Counted from the first letter of the stretch, positions 33,554-45,299 are shown. The stretch is 64,000 bases of DNA from Tolypeutes matacus (GCA_026826555.1 JAKSZT010053764.1:38081086-38145085); one strand, 5' to 3'. Program-made: numbers and translations. Notes: a model not told the origin generated them from the sequence alone.

Positions 33554-35904
33554 ATAGGACCCAGACCCCCTGCGGTGCCTCTGCCTCTGTTCTTATTCCT
33601 GTTGCATCTTTGCATGCAAGGCCAGAGGTGGGGGCTTTATGTTCTGGACCCCCAGGTAACGCCTGCTCAAAGCACGGACAATTCTCCAGGTCTGGCATCT
33701 TCCTTTCCCTTCTCTTTAGGTCTCAGAGGTCAGAGCATTTGAGAATCAATGATGTGGGGATAATGTGGGGTGGGTTTGGACTGGTGGATTTAAGTTAATT
33801 CACCATTGCCTACCAGATGTCTGCCTACCTTGGTACAGGGCATTGTGGGGTTAAAAGAGTAGGACACCAGTTCTGCTTCTTTTGAGGAGTCTCTAAGAGA
33901 GGGCTATACAATTTCTATAGGAACCTGGAGAAAGAAGGAAATTAAAAGTAGAAACCATTCACAGGGAGCTCCATTTTTTTTTCCCTCAGGGAACTTTCTG
34001 GACTGATATTCTAAATCTCCTGAGAAATGATAATTACTTCCAAAATAAAAAGCAATAAGCCTTCCCCATAAAGGCACCAGTATATTGTGATCTGCTCCTA
34101 TACACTCTACCCCACCTGATGGCCACAAAAGCCTTCAGGGCCTGTAGGCAGGATAAGCATTGAGTCAAAAAGTGTGACCAGCAGAGGCCAATCAGCCTCC
34201 CTCAAATTTCCCAGCTAGTAATCTTTTAAATACAACCTTCGGGTTCTTTTCCCCAAAAGAGCAGAATGAGTAATTTCTGTTCCACACCTTCGGTTTTTTG
34301 TTTTTTTGGTTTTTTTTTTAAATACCCTTTTAAAGTCTCAACTTCTTAAATACTTCTTAAAAACACTTCTAAATTGTTTTTCCTTTACTATTTGAGTCAT
34401 CATTGTAAATGCTTCAACAAGGTGAACGAAGACTAATGAGGGCTTTGGGGGTAGCATAAAGCTCCCCAAATATTTGTGTTTCTGTTAGCTTTCCAGGTGC
34501 CATCAAATAAGCCTATTTTACAAAAAGTGCTTTCCTCCACCCCATACTGTGGCACTTATTTACTTAAAATGTTCTTGGCATGCTCATTTTTGATCTGCTG
34601 CCATCAGAATCTGCCTGCTGCTTGAATGGATGGCACACTGAATATTTTAGGAAGAAAATTTACCTAAGAGTTAAAAACTCATGGTTGTAAATATTCAGCA
34701 GGCACTTGAGGTATTGTTTCAAAACAGCTTTTGTGATGCGGAGAACATGTTTTTCTGTCAGCTGCTCAATATTTATTTTAACATATTAAACCAACCTCCA
34801 AAATATTCATTGCACAGATACCTTTCTACATTTGAGTAGATTAACTTTACAAGCCCAAATTAATGCTATAAATTACTTTACATAGTTCATTTCCCACTAA
34901 ATAGTGCTTGTTTAGCCTGCACCTCTGCTAATATATACATTTAAGGGAAAAAACAATACCTGAATTGTTGCCCACATAGTTAATTTAGTCTAAATAGAAC
35001 TTAGAAGGCATCATGGTGTTCTTGTTAGGGAGCTTTTATCCCCTCGCCCCCATCCAACATCTGAATTTTACAATGTATGTGGGGTCTCAGGTGATGAGAG
35101 AAATATGCTAAACCAAACCCAAGTCACCTTAATTTTGCTGTTCAGAATGTTCCGTGATATCCTTAAAAATCATCCATTACTTACATTTTGCTAATTTTGT
35201 GCAAATCTGGAAAGGAAGTAAGAGATGAACAAACTGGGTTGGGGGTCAGATGACAACTTTGAAACCAGCAGCTCAAACCCAGACAATTTTGGAATGGCAA
35301 GGAAAGTAAAAAGAAGCATGAGTTGACAATGCATGTGGGCACCTAAAAGGGCCGCTGGTCTTCCCTTCTGTATTTACATCTATTTTCGCAGATGAGGGTG
35401 AGGGCCGTAAATGCATTTGCTGCTGCAATTTCAGGTTTTAGAATGTTTGGAACAATATACTTCAAATCACGCCAATAATTAGGGGACGGTTCATTGTGGA
35501 GCGTTATGTCTCTAACAATGTTACTGGCAGAGGGGAGACATCAGCTTCACCTTGTGATGCTTGGTTTTGTGTGCCTGGCACCGAAATAGGCATTGTTCCC
35601 TCAATTTCTCCCTCTTTTTTTCCAATACCCTATTAAACCTCTTTGTTCAGAGACCCAGCTGCTTGTTTTTTCTCAAGATAATGAATGAAAAATGTGCTTT
35701 AACAAAATCGTGGGGAAAATTATTTCTGGGAGGTCTGCCCCCTCTTCTTTTTGTTGTCATCTGGCTGATGATGACTTTCAATAATCCCACGGTAATAAAA
35801 ATTCAGTTGCACACATACACCAAATAGGGAGAAATTATCACAGAAACCATGGACCACTGCCCTTCTTTTTACCTTAAAGAGAATTCTCCCTCTTCTTTCC
35901 CCCT
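33554..35904. other. Unassigned 2.35-kb stretch, candidate conserved block
   Basis: No repeat recognised. Positions 34560-35560 have low simple-repeat content and recurrent TAATTT/ATAATTAG/AATATTTA motifs. Possible regulatory element, on composition only. Confidence 0.3.
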
Positions 35905-36175
35905 CAAAATTCCTTTTTAAAAATTTGATGTATAATTTACATTCAATAAGATGTGCAGATTTCAGTTTGATGAGTTTTTACAAATATGTATGCCAGTGTA
36001 ACTACCATCCTTATCAACATATAGAACATTTCCATTATCCCATAAAGTGTTCTTGTGCCTTGTCCTAATCCACCCCCCTTCCCAAAAGCATCTACTGTTT
36101 AGATATTGATCATCATAGATTAGTTTTGCCCATTCTTTCTTTTTTCTTTTATGTTCATGGAATCATGCATTAGTC
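35905..36175 (-). mobile_element. Old L1 3' UTR fragment
   Basis: TTTGATGTATAATTTACATT, AACATATAGAACATTTCCAT and TTCATGGAATCATGCATTAG match antisense L1M 3' ends. Confidence 0.55.
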
Positions 36176-36190
36176 CCCTAATTATTGGAT

Positions 36191-36630
36191 ATCTGTTGCC
36201 AAAACTAAGAGACCAGACACTGAATTTAATTCTGGTTATACTCCACCAACAGGAAGGAAGGAGGACAGTCTCACATCCCAGCTTCACACCTCAGTTTCTT
36301 ACCTGTCTTGCTAAGATTCATTAGAGACAGTGGATTTTCTTTGGCTTCAGTAATGCCAAGGTTAACTGATTAGGACAAATAATATTGCAAAATGTCTAAG
36401 TGTGATGGTTTATAGCTATTTTTAAGGCATGTGGCTATCATATATTTGGAAAGGCCATAGTATTTGTCCAGTAAAACATTAGCAATCTATCAAGGGATTC
36501 TTTAAACCATGATCTTTGTCCTGTTAAACATAAGGGAGCTGGAATTTTGTTGAGATTTTGCTTTCTCTAAGACTAAATTTTCATTGAGTGTCTTGCAACA
36601 GTCTCTGGTCTCTTAGTTTTGGTAACAGAT
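36191..36630. mobile_element. 440-bp element with 31-bp terminal inverted repeats
   Basis: Left 36191-36221 begins ATCTGTTGCCAAAACTAAGA. Right 36600-36630 is its reverse complement at 29 of 31 positions. The interior is A/T-rich and non-coding. This architecture is that of a non-autonomous DNA transposon. Flanks (TATTGGAT / GGCAGACT) show no duplication. I do not recognise the family. Confidence 0.65.
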
Positions 36631-36914
36631 GGCAGACTCTGTCTCTACTTCCGCCTTTGCAAATAAGTGCCCAGGCTGTGTGAAAACAATCAAAGGAGGA
36701 GCTAGTATAAATAGCTTAATAAATTTGAATTTCCCTTTTCCATTCATTCCCATTCCTATGTCCCCACCTCGGATTGTGTTTCACACTGGTATGTCAGATT
36801 ATTCTGCTTAAATGAGATAATTGAAATGGGAATATTTGAACAGCTATTTATCAACATCATTAACAGGAACTCTGGACTCAGGGATGCTGTCACTCACACA
36901 CAAAGGGCACAATC
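36631..36914. other. Unassigned sequence
   Basis: Between the TIR element and L2; nothing recognised. Confidence 0.4.
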
Positions 36915-37385
36915 CCATCCTTAATTCATTCAGTAAGTGTTTATTGACCACTTAAATGTGCCACACACTGTCCTAGGCACTGGGGGACAGACCAATGAGA
37001 CAGACAAAAATGCATGACTTGTTGAAACATACTTTCTAGAGGAGAGAGAGAGACAATAAACAAGATAACCAAGGAAAAATAAAAGCATGTTAGATTGTGA
37101 AAAATGCTAAGAAGGAAAAAGAAAGAAGGAAAGGAGTTTTAAGCAGGATGGTCATGAAAGGCTTCGCTAGGAAGGTGGCCTTTGAGGAAAGACTTGAATG
37201 ATATGAAGAAGTAAACCAAAGATTATCTGAGGTAAGAGTTCAAGTCAGAGCCTATAACAAATGCAAAGACCCTGAGGTGGAAGTTTGCCTGGTGGTTCAA
37301 CAAAACCAGGTCTGCCAGTGTGTCCTCAGGGCATGGGGAGTAAGGCAACCTTGTAGTAGCAGGTGTGATCAGAAAGGGAACAGGG

Positions 37386-37782
37386 GCAAGCGGATGTGGC
37401 TTAAGTAGTTGAGCTTCTGTCTACCATATGGAAAGACCCGGGTTCCATCCCAGGGGCCTCCTGGCAAAAAGTGAGCAGGCAATCTGGGTTCGCGCGGTGA
37501 ACCATGCAGCAAGATGATGACCCAGCAAAAGAGAGATGCAGGGGAGAGTAAAGGCGGGATGCACCAGAAACCAGGAATTGAGGTGGCACAACTGGTAGGG
37601 TGACTCTCTCCCACATTGGAAGTCCCTAGGATCAAATCCCAATGAATCCCAGTGAAGCCTGGAGGAGAAAAATGGGAAAAGAAGGCAAGAAACCGACGCG
37701 GAGGATCACCCAGAGATTGGGCACAGACAGAAAACTGGGGGGTGGGGGTGTGGAGGGGTAGAAAGGAAAAATAAAGGAGGGG
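37386..37782 (+). mobile_element. Dimeric tRNA-derived SINE
   Basis: Head near 37388-37460 (B-box GACCCGGGTTCCATCCC), second tRNA-like unit near 37578-37645 (AGTCCCTAGGATCAAATCCC). The A-rich tail is interrupted by Gs. Duplication AGGGAACAGGG is perfect at 37375-37385 and 37783-37793. Inserted in L2. Confidence 0.87.
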
Positions 37783-38119
37783 AGGGAACAGGGCTTCTTA
37801 TGTCATTGCAAAGCTTATGGCTTTTACTCTGAATTAGAATACCCTTGGAGGATTTAAAGCAGAGGAGTGACATGGTTTTCTTAGGTTTTAAATGGGTCAA
37901 TCCACCTGTTGTGTTGAGTCTAGATCCCAGAAGAAAGACCAGTGAAGAGTTTATTCCAGTAAAAGATGTGAGAGATGAGGAAGACTTGGACCAGAGAGCT
38001 AGAAGTGGAAGTGTTGAGAACTGGTCAGATTCTGGATGTACTTGAAGATAGAGTTGACAGAAAATGCTGGGGGGCTGGTGTAGATAGGAGAGAAAGAGAA
38101 GAATCAAGAGTGACCCCAA

Positions 38120-38517
38120 CGTTATATATGTGAATGTGGTTAGGTTATATATATGTTACTAGAATAAAAATTAAAAGAGAAAACATAGGACTGCATAACA
38201 TAAGACTGTATAACACAGTGAGCCCTATTGTAAATGATGGACAATAGTTAATAGTATAAGTATAGAAATGTTTTTTCATGAATTATAACAGAGGTACCAC
38301 GTTAATACAAGGTGTTAATAATAGGGTGGCTTATGAGGGAAAATACATCAAATGTAAACTATGGACTATAGTTAACAGTACACCTTTAAAATTCTTTAAT
38401 CAATTGTAACAAAGGTACCACACTAATGCAAAGTGTCAACAATAGGGGGTATATGGAATGCTGTAATTTTTTACATAATTTTCTGTAAACCTACAAATTC
38501 TCTAATTTAAAAAAAAA
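38120..38517 (+). mobile_element. 5'-truncated L1-type 3' end, third 3' UTR type
   Basis: Contains two related blocks, AATTATAACAGAGGTACCAC (38281) and CAATTGTAACAAAGGTACCA (38401), and ends in A10. Duplications AGTGACCCCAA (38109-38119) and AGTGACTTCAA (38518-38528) match at 9 of 11. Sequence differs from the 9.4-kb and 48.7-kb L1 ends. Assignment to L1 rests on the tail and insertion style. Confidence 0.6.
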
Positions 38518-38605
38518 AGTGACTTCAAAGTTTTGCCCTGAATAACTACAAGGATGGAGGCACCATCAACTGCACTGAGGAGGCCTGAGGAACATGCTTT
38601 CTTAT

Positions 38606-39539
38606 AAGTAATATGAAGAACTCAAAAAGGGGTGAATCTTTGTGACCTTGAATGAGATAATGGTTTGTTCAATATTACATCAAAAACAAAAACAACAAAA
38701 GAAAAAATAAAGAATTGGACTTAACCAAAATTAAAAACAAAACAAAACAAAAAATGTTTTGTGCTTGTAAAGACATCATGAAGGAAGTGAGAAGACAACT
38801 CACAGAATAGGAGAAAATATTTGTTCACACGAAGGGTCCAATTGTAGTAACAAATGTGGGAATCGTCAGTGTATATACACATATAGGAGACTGGATGGAT
38901 CACAGGGAGCGAAGACAGATAAAAAAGAGAAGTTTAAAGACTTAGCCCTGATTAAAAGAGAGATTGGGTGAGACAGTGTAAATCATTAGCTCAAACTCAT
39001 CAACTCAATGGGAAGATCAAATCAGATGGAAAGTCCAAGGTGGACAATAGTGGAAGCTTTGATCTGAAAGGCAGCAATAAATGTGTTCAAAGAACTCTAC
39101 TCCAAGCCCATTGATCAAGAAGTTATTGATAAATTTAATGCATCGAGTAGGGGAATCAAGCAGAGTGGTTCTGAAGTGACATATGGAATACTAGACCTCT
39201 GTCCCAAGTTTCCCAAGAGTTTTAGAAGTTTCTCTAATGTCCTGTGGGTGTGGCTGGATTATCCTCATTGAACATTCGGTCAATGGGAAAAATCAGAAAT
39301 AAGATTTCCACCCTCACTCCAGGTGTCTGTTTAGTTTGAAGGTTTAAAGATTTATTTCAGATTAATCACTCTAGAATAAAGGTCAGTCAGTTTGGAGAGT
39401 CAAGGATTCATATTCTTCTAGTGATAAAGAAAGTATCTGAATGACATAGGGACTATGCATTTCCTGAGGAAGCAGATTGAATCCATGGAAAATGTGTGAG
39501 GCACCACCTTTTTTTTTTTCTTGAATGACTACAAAAGCA
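38606..39539. other. Unassigned sequence
   Basis: A-rich (CAAAA)n-like tract at 38735-38755. Otherwise no repeat or gene recognised. Confidence 0.4.
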
Positions 39540-39760
39540 TACTAACTGATCTCCTTTAGTACAAAATCTGGTTTCACCAATTTCTAGATGGTAGCGTTAG
39601 ACAAGTCTAAATGCTCTCTGAAGTCTCAGTTTCTTCCTATAGAAAATAGGAAGTACCTTGCACAGTTGTTGAAAGAATGAAATAAAATAGGGAATGTAAA
39701 GCACTTAGTTCAGGGCTTGGTATATAATAGGCTCTAAATAAATGGTAGGACTCTGTAGAT
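39540..39760 (+). mobile_element. MIR
   Basis: Sense MIR 3' half: GAAGTCTCAGTTTCTTCC, GTAAAGCACTTAGTTCAGGG and GGCTCTAAATAAATGG. Confidence 0.7.
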
Positions 39761-39819
39761 AATCTCTAAATGTGGTTTCCAAATTAGAGGAAGCTAGTAT
39801 ATATCTCCTACACATTCAC

Positions 39820-39910
39820 ATCTTGTGTCTGCTTGTTAGACTTAGGTGTGACACCTTTCTGTATCCCATTGACTAGCATAGTGCTTAATAAATATTTGAA
39901 TAAATGAAAA
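39820..39910 (+). mobile_element. L2 3' end
   Basis: CATAGTGCTTAATAAATATT followed by TGAATAAATGAA. Confidence 0.5.
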
Positions 39911-39947
39911 ATCTATCCCATTAGATGGAGTGAGAGAAAAGAAAATG

Positions 39948-40515
39948 CAGTTGATCCTCCTTATTCATGGACTCCATATTTGCAAATTTACCTACTTGCT
40001 AAAATCTATTTGTAACCTCAGAATCAATACCTGTAGTGCTTTTGCAGTCATCTGTGGACATGCAGAGCAGTGAAAATTTTGAGTCGTTCAACATACATGT
40101 TTCCAGCTGAGGTTGAACAAAGCAATGCTCTGCCTTCTTGTTTAAGCTCTTGTATTGTAAACAAATGTCCTTTTTTTAGTGACATATTTAAAGTCTTTTT
40201 TGTTGTTGGTAATTTTGTTGTTTAACATTTTCCCTAATGTAGTGCTGAAGTGCTGTCTAGTGTTCCTAAGTGCAAGAAGGCTGTGATGTGCCTTATGGAG
40301 AAAATATGTGTGCTAGATAAAATGGATATAAGTTACAGTGCTGTTGGCCATGTGTTCAATGTTAATGAATCAACAATGTATATTAAATAAAGTATCTTTA
40401 AACAGAAATACACATAAATTTATTTATTGATCTTTTGAAAAAGTGTTGTGACCAGAGGCTTGTACTTGTGGTGACTTTATAGAAACCAATTCCTACAGAT
40501 AATGAGAATCAACTA
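39948..40515 (+). mobile_element. Internally deleted Tigger (TcMar) DNA transposon
   Basis: Inverted ends CAGTTGATCCTCCTTATTCA (39948) and the complement of ATAATGAGAATCAACTA (to 40515). Inside, 40243-40400 still encodes a pogo/CENP-B-like helix-turn-helix start: residues KKAVMCL...EKI...VLDK, then SYSAVG and FNVNEST. A TAA stop follows. The catalytic DDE domain is absent. Confidence 0.78.
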
Positions 40516-41329
40516 TACCAAGTTCACCAATGCCGGAGTTATTGAGGATTCCTCAGACTGATCCCATCCATGAGTGTAAACCCCCACTTTTTACAGAGCA
40601 GCATCATCACTATTCAGGGATGTTTTCATCAAGCAGAACATGAAAGAAATATATTTCCTGTCCCCTCTGCAAACTAGGTTTCAGTGTTTGTCAATTCTAA
40701 AGATACTGGGCTGGAGAGAAGTAGAAAAGCATCATTGACCTTTAGTGGTTATAAGACAAAGTGATTTTAGAACTCTTCCTATTTTTCATTGTGTGTGAGT
40801 CAAACAAAGCTTCGCCCTATTCCAATGCATAATGGAGTGCCATATTTTTCCTTAATTGTGTAACTGATGTTTATATAAGCCTTTTTTTATGGAGGGGCAG
40901 ATATCTGAGAAGAATCTCAGTTCTTTGGGGACAGAAGACTGTGCTAAAATTTTGGAGTGTAGGCGCACATCATCAAGGACTTGCCATGAAATCCATTATT
41001 AGGGAAACTGCCAAAGCTGAAGTCAACTTTCATTTAAGATGGGGTTGATAGTCCAGAGAGCTTGAATCCTTTTCTGCATCCTCCAGGATCTATGAACCCC
41101 AACAGGTAGGCTAAGTGGGTGTGGTGATAGTGCAGAAATGCCAGGTCAGCATCATTATGACTGTGAAGCATGGTGCTGAATCCCAACCCCCTCCAGACCC
41201 TTCATCCTACCTTGTCATAGTAAGGGAAGAAATGGCTGCTATTCTACAAAGGGGTAACACGGGTCATGCAGTATATCCTCTGTGCCTTCAGGAACAACGA
41301 CAATTATAGGGAATTATGGATTGATCCTT
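40516..41329. other. Unassigned sequence
   Basis: No gene or repeat recognised. Confidence 0.4.
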
Positions 41330-41640
41330 TACTACATCGTAGCCAGCAAAAGCTTTATATACACAAGCTCATTTACTCATCAGGACCACCCAGTAGACTG
41401 GTTCTCTATCTGTGCAGAGGCTATTACTCATCACTGAACCACTAGTGCCCAGAAAATTGTGAACACACACAGGCACTCAATATATATTTTTGAATAGGTG
41501 AATTGATGGGGTAGGTAATATTATTTTCCCAATCTCAGAGTTGGAGAAACTAAAGCTTAGAGTGACAGCTTTGCCATAAGTTATGCAGCTGATTTGTGAC
41601 ATATTTGGGACTTGTACTCAGATCAGTCTGACTCCATAGT
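41330..41640 (-). mobile_element. MIR split by an L2 tail
   Basis: Antisense MIR (TATACACAAGCTCATTTACTC at 41356, resuming AATATTATTTTCCCAATCTC at 41517 and ending GATCAGTCTGACTCC). In between, 41396-41510 reads as a sense L2 3' end (CACTAGTGCCC...GGCACTCAATATATATTTTT). Confidence 0.6.
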
Positions 41641-41809
41641 CAGACTCTTGGCCTCCATGTGGGACCAGATGCTATCTTTATTCTAAAAAGAAGCCAATAT
41701 CCATGGCATTTTTTATGGTTTTTCTTTGTCATCAGGCATTTTTCTTTCCAGGGAACATACACTCTTGTGCTACAGGAAGAAAGCACTGTACTGTAGATTG
41801 CAGGTGTCT

Positions 41810-42215
41810 CTCCACCAGAATGTAAGCCCCTGGAGTTCATGGGCCCTGTCTTTTCATCCTTGTATCTGCAGCTTCTGGTCCAGTGTCTGGTATTCAGCAA
41901 ACACTGAATGAGTGACCAGATAGATAAATGAATGATTACATTAGAATAAATGAATATGACTGAATGAAAGAGTGGCTGAATGAATGATTGAGTAAGTGAA
42001 TAAAGGAATCATTGAATGAATGTCAAAATCAAAACCTTTATTACAGGGAGTGTGACTGATGGTATGAGTGATTAAATGAATGTTTGCAGTGGAATGAATA
42101 CATATGATTGAGTGAGTGTGTGATTTTATGGTGGGATTGGGTGTGATAGGTTAAGTGATTGAGGGAATGAATAAATGATTTGTTGATTGATTGATCGAAT
42201 GAATGTCAAAATAGA
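41810..42215 (+). mobile_element. L2 3' end grading into a degenerate (GAAT)n minisatellite
   Basis: L2 landmarks GTAAGCCCCTGGAGTTCATG and GTCTGGTATTCAGCAAACAC. The TGAATGAATGA tail has expanded over about 300 bp, with GAATGAATGTCAAAAT repeated at 42014 and 42197 (183-bp spacing). Confidence 0.7.
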
Positions 42216-42840
42216 AACTTTGAATTGTGTGGATTATTGGAGGAATTTGTATGAACCACCCATTTGGAATTTATGCCTTTTTAACTTTCACCAAAATATT
42301 TTATTGATCACTGAGGGTAGTCTAAAAGCAGGGTCTAAGGAATATATTCCTATGTTTGTGTGATGGTGGTAGGGCACTGCATCCCTGAGGGATTAAGATG
42401 GAATTCCTTAATCTTCTTTGGCCTCATTTAACTACCATTTTTCAAAATGGTGGTCGCACTGTTGTTTGCAGACAGACATTTAAACCCTCTGTGGGAGATG
42501 GCAATGAAGAATGTGTTGAAGTCTTCCCTGGGTGATGAAAGACAGTCTTGTTACAAGGGAATAGTTCTAATTTACAAGCAGATACTTCTATTCCCTGCTG
42601 ACTTTAGGCTCCTTTCCATTAGTTGATTATGACAAATGACCACACAACATGAATCATCTGAGTTGAAGAAATGAAGAACTGACAGTAAAATCATGTGGGT
42701 AAGAATATTTTTGGCAAATATCCCAGAGAAATTGACCCTCAGTAATAAAATGTATAACAATATTGCTCAAAGGCAAGACATAGAGGTTGAAATAGGGAAG
42801 TTGATGCTTTAAAAGCTAATGTGTATATATATATATATAA
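42216..42840. other. Unassigned, ends in (TA)n
   Basis: (TA)n at 42823-42838. No gene or repeat recognised. Confidence 0.4.
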
Positions 42841-43185
42841 AGCTAATGTATATTATTAAGATGGCTACACTCCCCAAATTGATCTACAGATTCTACACAA
42901 TCCTTATCAAAATCCCAGCTGACCCCTTTGCAGAAGTTGGCAAGCTGATCCTAAAATTCATATGGAAATGCAAGGGACCTAGATAGCCAAAACAATTAAA
43001 ACACACACACACACACACAACACACACACACACAAAACACCAGAGTTAGAAGACTCACACTTCCAGATTTTAAAGCTCACTACAAAGCTACAGTATTGAT
43101 GTTGTAAGTACTGGCTTAAGGATATACATATAGATCAATGGATGAACCTTGAAAACATTATGCTAAGTGAAAGAAGTCAACCACA
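42841..43185 (+). mobile_element. L1 ORF2 3' fragment
   Basis: Sense ORF2: GATGGCTACACTCCCCAAAT, ATCCTAAAATTCATATGGAA, CTCACACTTCCAGATTTTAA and ATGCTAAGTGAAAGAAGTCA. Stops and the (CA)n at 43000-43039 break the frame. Confidence 0.78.
43000..43039. repeat. (CA)n microsatellite
   Basis: About twenty CA units with one AA interruption, inside L1 ORF2 sequence. Confidence 0.92.
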
Positions 43186-43228
43186 AAGATGCCCCATTCT
43201 CATCTCATACAGGCCTAAGATTGCCCGT

Positions 43229-44004
43229 GAGCCCCTTTTCTGGTCCCAGTTCCTGAATTTCTATGTAAGAGTTTACATGTCTCTGCTTCTTGTTTGTCTT
43301 GGGAGGTGGCTCACTCTGAAGGAAGGGATGAGAAGAAGAACTGCATTGGGTTTGGCCACACCAGACCTGGAACTCACAATGATGTTATTATAGAAGAGTG
43401 AATAGTATTTTCTGGAAATACAGTGCCCTGTTGAAGGTCAGAGGGAAAGGCTACTGGAGTGATGTATTAGTTAGGGTTTTCTAGGAAAACAGAATGGACA
43501 GGAGATACCTGAAAATATGATGAGGTTTCATAAAATTGCCTCACATGACTGAGGGGATGCACAAGTCCAAATTCCTTAGGGCAGGCTGCAGGGTGGGAAC
43601 TCTGATGAAGGTTTTCGATGAATTCCCCAGGAGAAGCTGGCTGGCTGAAGTGGAGAGGGAAATTCTCTCTTCTGACTGCTGAAATCATCACTTCTCCTTT
43701 TAAAGTCTTCAACTGATTGGGTAAGACATCTCTTATTGTTGAAGGCAACCTCCTCAGTTGATTGCAGATGTAATCAGCCATGGATACAATAACCTTACTG
43801 TAATTTAAGTCCATGAAATGTCCTCACAGTAACAATCAGGCCAATGTTTGCTTGACCAAATGACTGGGCACTATTACTTGGCCAAGTTGACACATGAAAC
43901 TAAACATCTCAGGTGGGGAAGTAGGACTGCTTCCTATGGGACTGGACATTGCCATGTCAATCACCCTTATAAGGAAGCAGGAATTGGGACCAGAAAAGGG
44001 GCTC
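43229..44004. repeat. 27-bp inverted repeat pair flanking an LTR
   Basis: 43229-43255 (core CCCCTTTTCTGGTCCCAG) and 43978-44004 are reverse complements at 26 of 27 bases, 722 bp apart, outside the LTR at 43463-43911. Beyond the 27 bp, similarity fades. Confidence 0.75.
43463..43911 (-). mobile_element. MLT2-type ERVL LTR
   Basis: TGTATTAGTTAGGGTTTTCT to GACACATGAAACTAAACATC. Colinear with the copies at 6.5 and 33.1 kb through GATTGCAGATGTAATCAGCC. The flanking pentamers are AGTGA and GGTGG, not a clear match. Confidence 0.8.
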
Positions 44005-45295
44005 TGGAGGCAACCTTAGCCTGGAGTGATTGTCTAATCCTCCATATGCATTAAGTATAGGTGTCTTCAAATACCTTTTCTACATAGAGTCAAGGGCATC
44101 AACCTATACAAGAGCACAAGAAAGGAGAGAACAGCAGAGAAGAAAGTGAACTATAGAGAAGAATATCTGCTCTCCAGCTTTTGTTATTGCTGTTGTTATA
44201 ATTCTTCTCTAATAATTTCAAGCTCCCTGAAAACCCCTTCTAAACATTCTGGCTTGGTTTCTGCATTCACTGTGGGAAAGTTGGGGAAGGCATTGGAACA
44301 AAGAGGACAGTGGAAGACAGTAGCAACTGGAAAGAAATACTCCAGGGTCCACAAGATGGCTGCCAGTCCCAGGCCAGAGCCTGATCAAAGCTGTAAACAA
44401 TTCCAGAGGACTCCCAGAAATCAGGTGAAGAGGAACCAGGTAGAAGAACTGGGTTTTTTAGTGCTAAGGGGGTAGAAACTTGGGGCACCATAATTTTTGC
44501 ACCTTAAAGAAATGTGATTTTATTATGTCATTTGAAACTATGAATGCATGGTTGTTTGGTTTATATACTGCGAGGAACTAAGGCTTGCTTACTGTGGTTC
44601 CATTCTTGCTCATTATGTTGTCCAAGGAATGGGAACAAAGCCACACTCTATTTGAAAACTGGGAGTAAATCCTGATGGAGAGGAACATTCTGCTTTCATC
44701 CTATAAAATTAGAGTCATAATATAACATTCTCCATCTAATTAGCTACAAAACATTGACATCAGTGTTCATGCTCCGAATCTCAATACAGGTCATTCCATT
44801 TGTGCATTTACACCGTCTTCATGATTACCAAATACCTTAGTAAATAAGACAGCAGATGTTCCCTCTCACAACTTCAACGTGGCATCTGCTCAAAGCATTC
44901 ATCTCCTTCTAATCCATTCAATTGCTAAGTCCCCATATTTGTCCTGACATCTGTGGCTGGCTCCTTGCCTATTCAACAAAGTTGGGTAACATTGAGTACT
45001 TTCCTGGACTAAGTTGGGTATATTCAAAGGGAAGAGAGCTGAAAAATAATGTCTGAATTCTTCCTAATGAGGTAAATATCAATTTTACAAATAAACGATC
45101 TAAGAATGTTTTTTCTTTGGTTAATAGCAGTGATTAATTAATTTTTAAATTTACCCACATTTATTTGCTAATTAAAAAAATGAACAGATATTATTTATAT
45201 AATAACATTTTAAAAAATTAACACTCTATCCATTTAGGAAATTCTAGTCAGAACTCACTTTCTTAGTTATATATCCCATTCTTAACATTGTTGAA
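44005..45295. other. Unassigned 1.3-kb stretch
   Basis: The 109-codon frame at 44146-44475 is unsupported by family resemblance. The rest is A/T-rich. Confidence 0.4.
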
Positions 45296-45299
45296 AGAG

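Larger units (their letters stand above)
36915..38605 (-). mobile_element. L2 element interrupted twice
   Basis: Antisense L2 from TTCATTCAGTAAGTGTTTAT through GCAAAGACCCTGAGGTGGAA (37262), resuming after the SINE at GGAGGATTTAAAGCAGAGGA (37846) and after the L1 insert at GGATGGAGGCACCATCAACT (38553). Roughly 900 bp of L2 is present in total. Confidence 0.8.

Noticed and set aside
37706..38119. 137-codon minus-strand frame
   Set aside because: Spans a SINE tail, its TSD and L2 sequence. Not a single evolutionary unit.
41903..42215. Possible CRISPR-like or satellite array
   Set aside because: Tetranucleotide drift from an L2 tail, with no constant repeat/spacer pattern.
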